Part shown: positions 19,136 through 27,738 of the stretch, piece after piece
Layout of the letters: every line of letters starts with the position of its first letter
How positions within the stretch are numbered: the stretch's first letter is position 1
Notes under the pieces: generated by a model
Told to the model about the DNA's origin: nothing
The model's input: only the letters and a program-made list of their open reading frames with translations
The model's database searches: none
Translations under genes and position numbers: made by a program
Assembly: GCA_964533785.1 (NCBI GenBank)
Contig: CAZHNG010000015.1
Coordinates: forward strand, 1 to 37,346
Origin: JANQRV01 sp964533785
GTDB lineage: Bacteria > Bacteroidota > Bacteroidia > Chitinophagales > Saprospiraceae
Length of the DNA stretch: 37,346 nucleotides
Direction of reading: 5' to 3'

Positions 19136-19972
19136 CTATTTTTTTACCAAAAAACTCCAAGGCTTCCACCACTTGGGTACTAATTTAAAATGACTTTTTT
19201 CCCTCTGCTCTTTCCTGAAAAAGAGCACCCCAAAATGATAAAAATCTAAAGACAAAGTCACATCGGGGTGAGCAATGAGTTGTTGCCAGGATTGCATCAT
19301 TTCATCTGACCAATAGATATCGGCAACAACGATGAGACTATCGTTGTGCACATGGGGGAGAATGTCTTGAAAGTATTGTATAGTTGCATTAGCGCGGTGA
19401 TCACCGTCGATGAATACGTAGTCGATCTTTTGGAGGGCTTTCAAAGCTTCCGGTAGTGCAATTTCAAACTGGTCATTGACGACTTCGATCCAGTTCATAC
19501 CCGTTCTGGTAAAATTTTTCCCAGCCAGTTCGGCCGTTTCCGGGCATCCTTCGATGGTAAGTACTTTGGCATTGAGCGAGGCGGCTGATTGGTACATAGT
19601 GGAAATCCCCAACGACGTTCCAAGTTCTAGTATGGTTAAAGGCTTGAAATGGTTGACCAACCGGAACAACAGTTTTCCAACGTAGGGCGAAATGGAGCCG
19701 TGCCGGGTAATGTGACCGACCGTTCTCACCAGCTTTTTAGAGGCTTTTGAACCTGCTCCAAAATCGGAGATATGGACGCGATGATTACTTTTGAGCAGCC
19801 TTCCCCTCAAATCTTCGATGATGGGAAAAGCATAGAAAGTACGACTATCCTCCAGTATGTTTTTTGCAACTTCATACACAAATGGTGAGTGAATGCCGTA
19901 TACCGTATTAGCCTTCCAGAAGAAGCCCACAAAACGGTTGAGTAATTTAAATCTTGTCGTCAATAAACTCAT
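19136..19972 (-). CDS. Class I SAM-dependent methyltransferase (O-methyltransferase-like)
   Basis: 278 residues. Rossmann-fold motif I is ILELGTSLGIS (about residues 114-124); motif II follows as VLTIEG (137-142); and YVFIDGDH (about 185-192) is the post-motif block seen in class I O-methyltransferases. An N-terminal region of about 100 residues precedes the fold and contains YGIHSPFVYEVA, typical of a Bacteroidota subgroup. The protein probably uses S-adenosylmethionine on an unknown small-molecule substrate in the cytoplasm. It is a monocistronic minus-strand gene divergent from the subtilase. The fold is confident; the substrate is unknown. Confidence 0.87.
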   Translation of the reverse strand: MSLLTTRFKLLNRFVGFFWKANTVYGIHSPFVYEVAKNILEDSRTFYAFPIIEDLRGRLLKSNHRVHISDFGAGSKASKKLVRTVGHITRHGSISPYVGKLLFRLVNHFKPLTILELGTSLGISTMYQSAASLNAKVLTIEGCPETAELAGKNFTRTGMNWIEVVNDQFEIALPEALKALQKIDYVFIDGDHRANATIQYFQDILPHVHNDSLIVVADIYWSDEMMQSWQQLIAHPDVTLSLDFYHFGVLFFRKEQREKSHFKLVPKWWKPWSFLVKK

Positions 19973-20059
19973 TTCTATCCTTAAGAAAATACTAATTTCG
20001 TCGAATTCTCTCGCCTCAAATACAACTTATTCAAATGTAAGCCGTTAGTTAATGTTAAA

Positions 20060-20067
20060 TAAATTTG
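20060..20067 (+). promoter_or_regulatory. Candidate -7 element for the subtilase gene
   Basis: TAAATTTG fits TAnnTTTG and lies about 80 bases upstream of the ATG at 20148. The -33 region is weak (AATG about 22 bases upstream). Confidence 0.35.
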
Positions 20068-20147
20068 CAGCAAGGTATTAAAATTATTATTGACAACTAA
20101 TATTCGTAAACCGAATCTGTTTTTACTCAAAAAAAAGATTGATTGAT

Positions 20148-21794
20148 ATGCGCCAAATAGCTTTTCTCATTGGATTATTGTTTTGTTTAACGCCTCTGTT
20201 ACAAGGACAGTCTCAAGATGTACCTCAACAATGGTTTCACCTGGATCTTAAAAAGGATGGATATCCGGGCATCAGTACAAACCGGGTGTACAGTGATCTG
20301 CTCAATGGAAAAACGGGCAGCGATATAGTCGTTGCTGTTCTTGACTCGGGTGTAGATTATGAGCACGAAGACCTTAAAGATGTGATGTGGGTAAACGATG
20401 ATGAGATCCCCGGTAACGGTATTGACGATGATAAGAACGGATACGTCGATGACATCCATGGCTGGAACTTTCTTGGCAACAGCAGTGGTGAAAACGTGGA
20501 GTTCGATAATTTGGAAATGACACGGCTTTATGCGAAATACAAAGAAAAGTTTGAAGGTAAGTCTGAAGACGAGATCTCCAAAAAACAGCGGGAACAATTC
20601 AAGGACTATAAGGAATTCGAAAAGACCATTGACGAAAAAACGGCTCAAATAAAGCCCGAGTTGGAGAATCTGAACCTTTTTAATGAGATGTTACTCATGC
20701 TGGAAGGTGCATTGGATAAAAAAGATATTACTGAAGAAGATCTCAAAGAGGTGGATTCGGATAATCCGATGTTAAGTCAGGTCGCGCAGATCGTGCTGAA
20801 GATGATGGACGAAAGTGGCCAGTCTTATCCTGATTTTAAAGCGGGTTTCAAAGATTATTACGATTATCTGAATGGTCAGCAGTATTACTATGACCCCAAT
20901 TTGAATGCCAGAAAAATCGTGGGAGATAATTACAGTGACCCATACGAAACGGGCTACGGCAATAACGATGTACGAGGCCCGGATGCAGGGCACGGCACAC
21001 ACGTAGCGGGATTGGTAGCAGCGGCGCGTAATAACGGCATCGGGATGGATGGCATTGCTACCAACGTTGAAATTATGTCGGTGCGTTGTGTTCCTCACGG
21101 TGATGAAAGAGATAAGGACGTTGCGAATGCGATTCGCTACGCAGTAGATAATGGGGCGAGTGTGATCAACATGAGTTTCGGGAAAGGGTATTCCCCACGC
21201 AAAAAAGTGGTGGATGAAGCCATTAAATACGCGATGAAAAACGATGTATTGTTGATCCACGCGGCAGGAAACGACGGCAAAGAAAATACCTTCGAAAACA
21301 ATTATCCGAACGACCGTTTTGCGAAGTCCGGACTGTTCGGGCCGAAGTATGCAAAGAACTGGATCGAAGTGGGTGCGATCGGTTACAGCTTTGATGAAAA
21401 CCTGGTAGCTACCTTCTCGAACTACAGCCAATCTTTGGTAGACGTTTTTGCTCCGGGTGTGCAAATTTATTCTACGGTCCCGGGGAGTAAGTATAAATAT
21501 CAGCAAGGTACTAGTATGGCTGCTCCCGTTGTAACCGGTGTAGCAGCTTTGATTCGCTCTTATTTTCCTACGCTAAAAGCGGAGCAGGTAAAAGAAGTTA
21601 TTTTACAGTCCGCTCAACGCCAGAAATTTAAGGTGGTCAAACCGGGTACTTCGGATATGGTGCCGTTCACACAATTGAGTACCAGCGGAGGAATTTTAAA
21701 TGCTTACAACGCCATCCGGTTAGCGGGAACGGTGAAAGGGAAGAAAAAAATAAAGAAAACGAAAAAAGATAATGGATCATCGCCTCGCGCTTAG
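20148..21794 (+). CDS. Secreted S8 subtilisin-like serine protease with large D-H insertion
   Basis: 548 residues from the ATG at 20148; the in-frame TTG at 20139 is less likely because the signal peptide MRQIAFLIGLLFCLTPLLQG starts at the ATG. The catalytic triad is visible: Asp66 in VLDSGVDYEHEDL, His282 in GHGTHVAGLVAAARNN and Ser456 in GTSMAAPVVTGVAAL. An Asp-rich loop (about residues 80-95, GNGIDDDKNGYVDD) resembles a calcium site. The Asp-His spacing of 216 residues is far longer than the 30-40 of classical subtilisins; the inserted part is charged and helical-looking. The C-terminus is Lys-rich (GKKKIKKTKKD). No T9SS sorting domain is seen, so it is probably periplasmic. Peptidase family is certain; the substrate is unknown. 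Confidence 0.93.
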   Translation: MRQIAFLIGLLFCLTPLLQGQSQDVPQQWFHLDLKKDGYPGISTNRVYSDLLNGKTGSDIVVAVLDSGVDYEHEDLKDVMWVNDDEIPGNGIDDDKNGYVDDIHGWNFLGNSSGENVEFDNLEMTRLYAKYKEKFEGKSEDEISKKQREQFKDYKEFEKTIDEKTAQIKPELENLNLFNEMLLMLEGALDKKDITEEDLKEVDSDNPMLSQVAQIVLKMMDESGQSYPDFKAGFKDYYDYLNGQQYYYDPNLNARKIVGDNYSDPYETGYGNNDVRGPDAGHGTHVAGLVAAARNNGIGMDGIATNVEIMSVRCVPHGDERDKDVANAIRYAVDNGASVINMSFGKGYSPRKKVVDEAIKYAMKNDVLLIHAAGNDGKENTFENNYPNDRFAKSGLFGPKYAKNWIEVGAIGYSFDENLVATFSNYSQSLVDVFAPGVQIYSTVPGSKYKYQQGTSMAAPVVTGVAALIRSYFPTLKAEQVKEVILQSAQRQKFKVVKPGTSDMVPFTQLSTSGGILNAYNAIRLAGTVKGKKKIKKTKKDNGSSPRA

Positions 21795-21858
21795 GCGGGG
21801 TGTGGATATGAGCGTTAACGGGTTGAGGTTTTGTAAGGGACAGTTTTTAGAGCTGGTG

Positions 21859-21894
21859 GGAACCACTAATAGGTTCCTTTTCCAGTGCTACTGG
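21859..21894 (+). terminator. Candidate terminator after the subtilase gene
   Basis: GGAACC (21859-21864) pairs with GGTTCC (21872-21877) around a 7-base loop and is followed by TTTT. A second perfect hairpin, CCAGT/ACTGG (21882-21894), follows at once. Confidence 0.5.
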
Positions 21895-21934
21895 CTTGCG
21901 TTTTTTAAGTCGCATGACAATTGAAAAAAGTAAT

Positions 21935-21981
21935 CCTGCCACGTAGGGCCCGCCACGTAGGGCCCGTATGGGTATGGGCAT
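21935..21981 (-). repeat. Dispersed GGGCCC repeat, copy A
   Basis: Two tandem 14-bp units GCCACGTAGGGCCC (21938-21951 and 21952-21965) are followed by a GTATGGGTATGGGCAT tail. The reverse complement matches the copy at 27811-27862 almost base for base. It lies between convergent genes. Confidence 0.75.
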
Positions 21982-22016
21982 AATTGCAGGACCAGGCAAA
22001 CTCAACCCATATGTTC

Positions 22017-22349
22017 CTAATCATCCTGAAACTGATCTAAGCGCTCGATTTTAACCTTATAATAATCAAGATGCCGTTCCATCTCCTCCATCTGCTTTTG
22101 CATAGCGATCATTTTGCTGCGCATGTGTAAAATGGTTTCGATGCCGGCAATGTTGACATCCAGTTCGTGGTGAAGCCGGATCATGATTTCCAATTGTTCC
22201 AGGAATTCTTCGGCGATCCACAGGTCATTTTCTGGTGCTCTGACTTCTAGTTCAATGAGACCACTTTCGTGGAAAGCTTCAATTATTTCGTATTCTACTT
22301 CGTAGAAATGACACAATTCCCGAACTTTTATGTAGCGAAGGTTTTCCAT
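22017..22349 (-). CDS. cbpM: Chaperone modulator CbpM-like protein
   Basis: 110 residues. A MerR-like N-terminal helix-turn-helix region (YIKVRELCHFYEVEYEII) is followed by the DLWIAEEFLEQLEIMIRLHHELDVNIAGIETIL block typical of CbpM, then a C-terminal coiled-coil-like helix (about residues 75-105). CbpM binds the J domain of CbpA and restrains its co-chaperone activity in Escherichia coli. The gene follows cbpA on the same strand with a 3-base gap, the usual arrangement. The pairing makes the assignment strong. Confidence 0.87.
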   Translation of the reverse strand: MENLRYIKVRELCHFYEVEYEIIEAFHESGLIELEVRAPENDLWIAEEFLEQLEIMIRLHHELDVNIAGIETILHMRSKMIAMQKQMEEMERHLDYYKVKIERLDQFQDD

Positions 22350-22352
22350 GAC

Positions 22353-23267
22353 TTAACTTTTTCTCATTGACGATAATTTACGGAATAAAGATTTTTCCTC
22401 TTCAGAAAGATGTGTGGGTAATTTAGCCATTAGGGTAACGTAAAGGTCTCCGTATTGCCCTTCCTTTTTGTAGATGGGAAATCCCTTACCTTTAAGCCGT
22501 ACTTTTTTACCGTTGGAGGTATCAGGCTTAAGAGTCACGGTTACGTTGCCTTCCAGGGTGGGCACTTCAATTTTGCCGCCTAAGATCATAGTATACAAGT
22601 CGACTTCCAGGGTTTGGAAAAGATCATTTCCAACTCTTTCGAAGTTAAGGTCGGGAATGATACGGAAGGTTAAGTACAAATCTCCGTTTGGACCGTCATT
22701 ACTGCCCGGTCCTCCTTGTCCTTTGATCTTGATGGTTTGACCATCTTCGACGCCGGCCGGAATCGTGAGACGGATCTTCCTGCCGTTAACCGTAAGCACT
22801 TGTTGTTGTTCGCGATAAGCTTGCCGGAGGGTAAGTTCCAGTTCAGCCTGATAGTCGGCCCCTTTGAAATACCTACCCTGCCGCTGCCGTTGCTGCGACC
22901 TCATCTGTTCCAGGATATCTTCGCCGAACATGGTTTTAAAAAAATCGGAAAAATCGTCGTAGCCGCCGAAGTCTTCGGACGTGTAGGTCCGCGTACGCCC
23001 TTGCGCTCCCTGCTGTTGCCGGGCTTTTTCAAAAGCTTCCGCATGCTCCCAGTCCTTACCGTACTGATCGTATTTTTTTCGCTTTTCGGGGTCGCTTAAG
23101 ACTTCGTGCGCTTCATTGATCTGTTTGAACTTTTTTTCTGCTTCCGCATCACCGGGGTTAACATCCGGATGATATTTACGCGCCAGTTTGCGATAAGCCT
23201 TTTTGATCGCTTCCGCACCGGCATCGCGTTTTATTCCCAATACTTTGTAATAATCAATAAATTCCAT
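22353..23267 (-). CDS. cbpA: DnaJ-family co-chaperone CbpA-like
   Basis: 304 residues. An N-terminal J domain with HPD at residues 33-35 (ARKYHPDVNPGDAEAEKKF) is followed by a Gly/Arg/Gln-rich linker with DDFSDFFKTMFGEDI (about 80-140) and two C-terminal substrate-binding beta-barrels (GRKIRLTIPAGVEDGQTIKIKGQG; LYLTFRIIPDLNFERVGNDL). There is no CxxCxGxG zinc-finger region, which separates CbpA from DnaJ. It stimulates DnaK ATPase and delivers clients. It is first in a two-gene operon with cbpM. The assignment is secure, although some annotators would call it simply a DnaJ C-terminal domain protein. Confidence 0.92.
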   Translation of the reverse strand: MEFIDYYKVLGIKRDAGAEAIKKAYRKLARKYHPDVNPGDAEAEKKFKQINEAHEVLSDPEKRKKYDQYGKDWEHAEAFEKARQQQGAQGRTRTYTSEDFGGYDDFSDFFKTMFGEDILEQMRSQQRQRQGRYFKGADYQAELELTLRQAYREQQQVLTVNGRKIRLTIPAGVEDGQTIKIKGQGGPGSNDGPNGDLYLTFRIIPDLNFERVGNDLFQTLEVDLYTMILGGKIEVPTLEGNVTVTLKPDTSNGKKVRLKGKGFPIYKKEGQYGDLYVTLMAKLPTHLSEEEKSLFRKLSSMRKS

Positions 23268-23293
23268 ATTGTAGAAATAACAGCGTTATTTAT

Positions 23294-23324
23294 TAAAAAT
23301 AAAACAATAAAAACCAGGCTCAAA
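23294..23324 (-). promoter_or_regulatory. Candidate promoter for cbpA-cbpM
   Basis: On the minus strand, TTTG (23321-23324) and TATTTTTA (23294-23301, one mismatch to TAnnTTTG) are separated by 19 bases, about 27 bases upstream of the cbpA start codon. Confidence 0.35.
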
Positions 23325-23567
23325 GTTCACCGCTTCAAAAATTGTGAGGTATTTTTTAGTCCCCAACATGAGTCACGTAAAAACTTCAACCGGTGTTTTA
23401 TCATCAATGCCGAACAAGTCTAATGTTTATTCAATGGTAAGCGATAGCGAACCATCCAACAAGAATTCTAAACAAATTACCAATATCTACTGGCAAAATT
23501 GGGAATTGCCAGAATAGAATGTATTTTTGTTTGTCATCATAAATACATCTATAATTTCCTTTTTTAT

Positions 23568-24107
23568 ATGGAGGTAGGCAATTGGCTGTCGGTTGTATTA
23601 GAAATCATCAAGCTAACGATTCCCGCGTTGATAGTATTTATCACTGTCTACTATTTGTTAAAACAATATCTCGACGGGCAGTACCGGTTACGGTTACTGG
23701 ATTACAAGCAACAAAGATCTGGTAGTTCCATTATTCTACGTATGCAGGCTTACGAACGGTTGTCCCTTTTTTGTGAAAGGATCAATCTTCCAGGTTTACT
23801 TTTAAGAACCCAGGCGGACGGTATGACAGCCACGGAGCTTCGAATTGCCCTGATGCTGAACGTTCAACAAGAATACGAATACAACCAAACCCAGCAAGTC
23901 TACGTTTCCGAATCGCTCTGGGAAATTATTAAACTAGCTAAGGATGATGTACTAAATACCATCACCACAGTGGGTGCTTCCATTGAAGCAAATGCTGATG
24001 CAAGAAAATTCAGCGAAGCATTGATCGCCTTTTTGAACGAAAGAGACTCAACGGGCCCTATGATAGCGTTAAAAGCTATTCGAAAAGAAGCTGCCTTGTT
24101 ATTCTAG
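23568..24107 (+). CDS. Membrane-anchored conserved hypothetical protein (Bacteroidota)
   Basis: 179 residues from the ATG at 23568, preferred because MEVGNWLSVVLEIIK leads directly into a single transmembrane helix (about residues 9-30, IKLTIPALIVFITVYYLL). The longer frame from 23499 adds an unlikely His/Cys/Tyr-rich stretch. After the helix comes a cytoplasmic-looking, mostly helical domain with RLRLLDYKQQRSGSSIILRM, MQAYERLSLFCERINLP and ELRIALMLNVQQEYEYN. I recognise the pattern from uncharacterised Bacteroidota proteins and cannot assign a function. It is followed 38 bases later by the aminotransferase gene, so co-transcription is possible. Confidence 0.75.
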   Translation: MEVGNWLSVVLEIIKLTIPALIVFITVYYLLKQYLDGQYRLRLLDYKQQRSGSSIILRMQAYERLSLFCERINLPGLLLRTQADGMTATELRIALMLNVQQEYEYNQTQQVYVSESLWEIIKLAKDDVLNTITTVGASIEANADARKFSEALIAFLNERDSTGPMIALKAIRKEAALLF

Positions 24108-24145
24108 TGTATCAAAGGCATTTAAACTTTTGAAATAGTGTTTAT

Positions 24146-25435
24146 ATGGTTAACCGGCGAAAATTCATACATCATTTTTCAAGCAGTGTAGGTATTGCAG
24201 CTTTCCTTCCTTTCCTGGAAACAGACCAGGGAAAACAATTCGCCCAAGCTTGTCAGGCCATTAAAAACAGAACCGTTGAAGACGCCGTAACGGATGAAAC
24301 CTTTTGGTATCAGGTCCAACAAGCGTACACAGTTTCCGCCAATATCATCAATTTAAACAATGGCGGGGTAAGCCCGCAGCCCAAGGTCGTCCAGGAAGCA
24401 GTAGAGCGTTATAATCAATTGAGTAATGAAACGCCCTCTTATTACATGTGGAGAATCTTGGACCAGGGTAGGGAACCCGTGCGGGAAAAATTAGCCGGTT
24501 TGGCCGGATGCTCTCCCGAAGAAATTGCCATCAACCGGAATTCTACCGAAGCACTGGAAACGGTAATATTTGGATTAGAATTACAGGCTGGGGATGAAGT
24601 TGTCTTGACCAGGCAGGATTATCCAAACATGATCAATGCCTGGAAACAAAGGGAAAGAAGAGACGGCATCGTGCTGAAATGGTTGTCTTTCGATTTTCCT
24701 ATAGAAGATAAGCCCCAAATCGTAAAAACATTTACGGAGGCTTTTACACCGAAAACAAAGATCGTACACATTACCCACATGATCAACTGGAACGGCCAGG
24801 TGCTGCCGGCCCGTGAAATAGCCGATGAAGCACATCAGCGGGGAATAGAAGTGATCGTGGATGCGGCTCATACTTTTGCGCACCTGGACTATAAGATCCC
24901 CGATCTGAATTGTGATTATTTCGGGACGAGTTTACATAAGTGGTTGTGTGCACCTTTTGGCAGTGGTATGCTTTACGTCAAAAAAGATAAGATAGAACCC
25001 TTATATCCGTTATTCGCAGCGCCGGATTCGGGCAGTGCTAATATTCGTAAATTCGAAAACCTGGGCACCCGGTCTTTTGCCATCGAACAAGGTATCGGAC
25101 AGGCGGTAAACTTTCACCACATGATCGGTAGTGAACGGAAAGCTAAGCGGCTCTGTTACCTAAAGAATTACTGGGCAGAAAAAGTAACCCAATTGCCGGG
25201 CGTAAGTGTGGGCACTTCCCTGAAAACTGGTTACAGCGGTGCGATCGGTCTGCTACAGGTAGATCATATGAAACCCAATGAAGTAGCAAAACAGTTATTT
25301 AATAAATATAAGATACACACGGTTGCCATCAACTGGGAGAATATTCACGGTGTTAGAATTACACCAAATGTATATACGACCACCAGAGACTTGGACCGCT
25401 TGGTTGATGCCATCCGGCAGGTTACCAAACAATAA
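24146..25435 (+). CDS. Class-V-fold PLP-dependent enzyme (isopenicillin N epimerase-like)
   Basis: 429 residues. The fold-type I aminotransferase class V pattern is clear: substrate-side NLNNGGVSPQP, AINRNSTEALETV, the cofactor Asp in VIVDAAHTFAHLD, and the Schiff-base lysine Lys265 in GTSLHKWLCAPFGSGMLYV. The N-terminus NRRKFIHHFSSSVGIAAFLPF resembles a twin-arginine signal, so the enzyme may act in the periplasm (inference). Relatives are annotated as isopenicillin-N epimerase-like or cysteine-desulfurase-like, but the actual reaction is unknown. It lies 38 bases after the membrane-anchored hypothetical gene. Confidence 0.88.
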   Translation: MVNRRKFIHHFSSSVGIAAFLPFLETDQGKQFAQACQAIKNRTVEDAVTDETFWYQVQQAYTVSANIINLNNGGVSPQPKVVQEAVERYNQLSNETPSYYMWRILDQGREPVREKLAGLAGCSPEEIAINRNSTEALETVIFGLELQAGDEVVLTRQDYPNMINAWKQRERRDGIVLKWLSFDFPIEDKPQIVKTFTEAFTPKTKIVHITHMINWNGQVLPAREIADEAHQRGIEVIVDAAHTFAHLDYKIPDLNCDYFGTSLHKWLCAPFGSGMLYVKKDKIEPLYPLFAAPDSGSANIRKFENLGTRSFAIEQGIGQAVNFHHMIGSERKAKRLCYLKNYWAEKVTQLPGVSVGTSLKTGYSGAIGLLQVDHMKPNEVAKQLFNKYKIHTVAINWENIHGVRITPNVYTTTRDLDRLVDAIRQVTKQ

Positions 25436-25539
25436 TTAAACGGAATCATCCTGAAAAAATGAGCACCGGCTTTACACACCCTTTCTCATGCTCTAAATAC
25501 AAACGACGGAGTTTCAGCATTTGCACCCAAACCGGCCGA

Positions 25540-25572
25540 CATCTGAAATCTGGCGTCTGGCATCTGAAATCT
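25540..25572. repeat. Short direct repeat upstream of the DUF151 gene
   Basis: CATCTGAAATCT occurs at 25540-25551 and 25561-25572 (period 21), separated by GGCGTCTGG. It lies in the gap before the DUF151 gene. No function can be assigned. Confidence 0.6.
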
Positions 25573-25599
25573 TTTAAAAAATTGGCACAAAAGAAATAA

Positions 25600-26181
25600 A
25601 TGCAGAAAATAAGATTAAATATAGCCGCAATAGTAAGAAGCGATACGCACCCCAACAGTTATGTGATCGTTCTGAGGGAATTAGATGGAAAGCGCAGATT
25701 ACCAATTATAATTGGCGGGTTTGAAGCACAGGCTATTGTCATGGCTCTTGAAAAAGTAGCTACTAATCGTCCATTGACACATGATCTTTTTAAGAATACC
25801 TTATCGGAATTCGGCATACAATTACAGGAGGTCATCATCTCGGATCTTAGTGAAGCGGTATTCTACGCCACACTGGTTTGCACGGATGATGAGGGTAATA
25901 TCCTGGCCTTGGATTCGAGAACATCAGATGCTATTGCATTAGCGGTACGGTTTCAGGCGCCCATTTTTGTGAAATCAGAGATCCTCGACGAAGCCGGCAT
26001 CGTACTGGAAGAAGAAATTGATGAAGAAGAATCCATGGAAACTGGCTTCACTGGCGATGCGGATAGCCTGGAAGAGCAGTCGGACGAATCATTAGAGGAT
26101 ATGCTAAAGGATGCATTGGCACGTGAAGATTATGAATTGGCCGCTAAGATCAGGGACGAATTGAATCAGCGTAAAGGGTGA
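25600..26181 (+). CDS. Bifunctional nuclease family protein (DUF151) with UVR motif
   Basis: 193 residues. The N-terminal DUF151 domain shows PNSYVIVLRELDGKRRLPI, IIGGFEAQAIVMALE, NRPLTHDLFKNTL and LDSRTSDAIALAVRFQAPIFV. The C-terminus (about residues 160-190, LEDMLKDALAREDYELAAK) is a UvrB/UvrC-type motif, a helical hairpin used for protein contacts. The linker between them is strongly acidic. Plant and bacterial relatives were described as having nuclease activity, but whether this one cuts DNA or RNA is not evident from sequence. It is a single gene with a GGGCCC repeat downstream. Confidence 0.9.
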   Translation: MQKIRLNIAAIVRSDTHPNSYVIVLRELDGKRRLPIIIGGFEAQAIVMALEKVATNRPLTHDLFKNTLSEFGIQLQEVIISDLSEAVFYATLVCTDDEGNILALDSRTSDAIALAVRFQAPIFVKSEILDEAGIVLEEEIDEEESMETGFTGDADSLEEQSDESLEDMLKDALAREDYELAAKIRDELNQRKG

Positions 26182-26272
26182 ACGGGTTAAACGGGATATT
26201 ATGAGGTAACGAGTTCGACGAGTTAATAAGGGGTTCGAGTTGGAAGGGTTCTTAAGAGTTAGCGAGTTATAC

Positions 26273-26302
26273 GGGCCCTACGAGGCGGGCCCTACGAGGC
26301 GG
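26273..26302 (+). repeat. Dispersed GGGCCC repeat, copy B
   Basis: Two tandem units GGGCCCTACGAGGC (26273-26286 and 26287-26300) differ by one base per unit from the reverse complement of copy A and from copy C. The copy sits in the gap between the DUF151 gene and pyrF, after a run of ACGGGTTA/ACGAGTT-like motifs (26182-26272). Confidence 0.7.
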
Positions 26303-26416
26303 TCAAACTAAATCTCCATATTTCAACCAAATTTTGGAAGACATAGCCTCGAAAAATGTAAGCAAAACAAAAAACGCCATGGACTTCATGTTCTCCATTG
26401 GTTCAAAAATAAAAAA

Positions 26417-27244
26417 GTGACTAAGTTAGCCTTATATCAACAAATACGCGCAAAACAATCTTACCTCTGCATCGGCTTGGATACCGATGTTTCTAAAATT
26501 CCGAAGCATCTCCTGGACTATGAAGACCCAGTTTTTGAATTCAATAAACAGATTATTGATGCTACTCATGATCTTTGTGTAGCCTATAAGCCCAATACGG
26601 CTTTTTACGAAGCCCAGGGTCTAAAAGGATGGCAAAGCCTGGAAAAGACCCTACAATACATTCCCCAAACACACTTTACTATTGCTGATGCTAAAAGAGG
26701 AGATATTGGCAATACCTCCAGACAATACGCACGGGCGTTTTTTGAAACCATGGACTTTGATGCGTTGACGGTGGCTCCTTATATGGGAGCAGATTCCGTC
26801 ACTCCATTTTTGGAACAACAAGGAAAATGGGTCATTCTACTGGCGCTTACGTCAAATGCGGGGAGTAAAGACTTTCAAAAACAGCCATTAGAAAACCAAT
26901 CCCAGCTTTTTGAGACGGTATTGGAAACTGCAAAATCATGGGGAAGTAGCGACCAGTTGATGTTCGTGGTCGGCGCCACCCAACCTGCGTATTTTAAAAG
27001 AATAAGAGCTATTATCCCCGATCATTTTTTATTGGTTCCTGGAGTCGGGGTACAAGGTGGTGATCTGGAAACCGTAAGTAAGGTGGGCTTTAATGCAGAA
27101 GTAGGGATCCTGGTCAATTCTTCCCGCAGTATTATCTACGCCGGAAGTGGGAAGGATTTTCCCGTGCAGGCCAGAGCAGCGGCACAAAAAATACAAAGAG
27201 AAATGCAGTTGTATTTGACAAAATATTTAAATGTAAATTCATGA
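26417..27244 (+). CDS. pyrF: Orotidine 5'-phosphate decarboxylase (type 2)
   Basis: 275 residues. It converts orotidine 5'-phosphate to UMP, the last step of de novo pyrimidine synthesis, in the cytoplasm. Motifs of the longer type 2 subfamily are present: LCIGLDTD (about 17-24), YKPNTAFYE (57-65), and the catalytic ADAKRGDIGNTSRQYA with Lys93. LLVPGVGVQGGD and the phosphate-binding VNSSRSIIYA are also present. The start is a GTG, chosen because the family start MTK...LY..I aligns there and no in-frame ATG precedes it. A 13-codon ORF (26379-26420) ends on that GTG (GTGA overlap). The downstream gene overlaps pyrF by four bases. Confidence 0.95.
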   Translation: MTKLALYQQIRAKQSYLCIGLDTDVSKIPKHLLDYEDPVFEFNKQIIDATHDLCVAYKPNTAFYEAQGLKGWQSLEKTLQYIPQTHFTIADAKRGDIGNTSRQYARAFFETMDFDALTVAPYMGADSVTPFLEQQGKWVILLALTSNAGSKDFQKQPLENQSQLFETVLETAKSWGSSDQLMFVVGATQPAYFKRIRAIIPDHFLLVPGVGVQGGDLETVSKVGFNAEVGILVNSSRSIIYAGSGKDFPVQARAAAQKIQREMQLYLTKYLNVNS

Positions 27245-27738
27245 ATTATATCCTGTTCTTTTTGGGTACTACCCTTTTCAACTGGGGTGATATATCAACA
27301 ACTTCAGTACATTACAAGGTGGAAGATGTCGTTCAGCAAGATTCCATAGCCGCTATCAAAACCAGAATAATCGGTAAGCATTTAGTGTCTTTGCAATGGA
27401 TCGGGTTTTGGGATTATTTTGGCGAAGTAAATATAACGGAAGGAGCGGATGGAAATTTAGTTGTCAAAGGCAGTCAAAAGGGTAGGGGAGAACAAGAAGG
27501 TGATTATCTTACCATTGACGGTACTTTGGAAGTGATCGACTATAAGAACCTGAAGTTTTCGGGGGAAATCGTTACGCGTGTCAGTTACATCAATAACGGA
27601 GAGCCCTGCGTACGGAAGGGCAACTATACCTTCAGAGCAACCGGCAAACGAAAGTACTGGCGCATGAAGGAAAACCTGAACCCTTGTGATAATACCAGTT
27701 CGGATTATGTGGATATTTTCTGGAAGGTGATGGATTGA
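27241..27738 (+). CDS. Hypothetical protein translationally coupled to pyrF
   Basis: 165 residues, no family recognised. The first 14 residues (MNYILFFLGTTLFN) are hydrophobic and could be a short signal or anchor. The rest is beta-rich, with alternating VNITEGADGNLVVKGSQ, GDYLTIDGTLEVID and LKFSGEIVTRVSY strands, two Cys (CVRKGNY and NPCDN) and a WKVMD end. That pattern suggests a small secreted or periplasmic beta-barrel or lipocalin-like fold (inference). Its ATG overlaps the pyrF stop (ATGA), so it is almost certainly co-translated with pyrF, but no functional link is obvious. Confidence 0.75.
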   Translation: MNYILFFLGTTLFNWGDISTTSVHYKVEDVVQQDSIAAIKTRIIGKHLVSLQWIGFWDYFGEVNITEGADGNLVVKGSQKGRGEQEGDYLTIDGTLEVIDYKNLKFSGEIVTRVSYINNGEPCVRKGNYTFRATGKRKYWRMKENLNPCDNTSSDYVDIFWKVMD

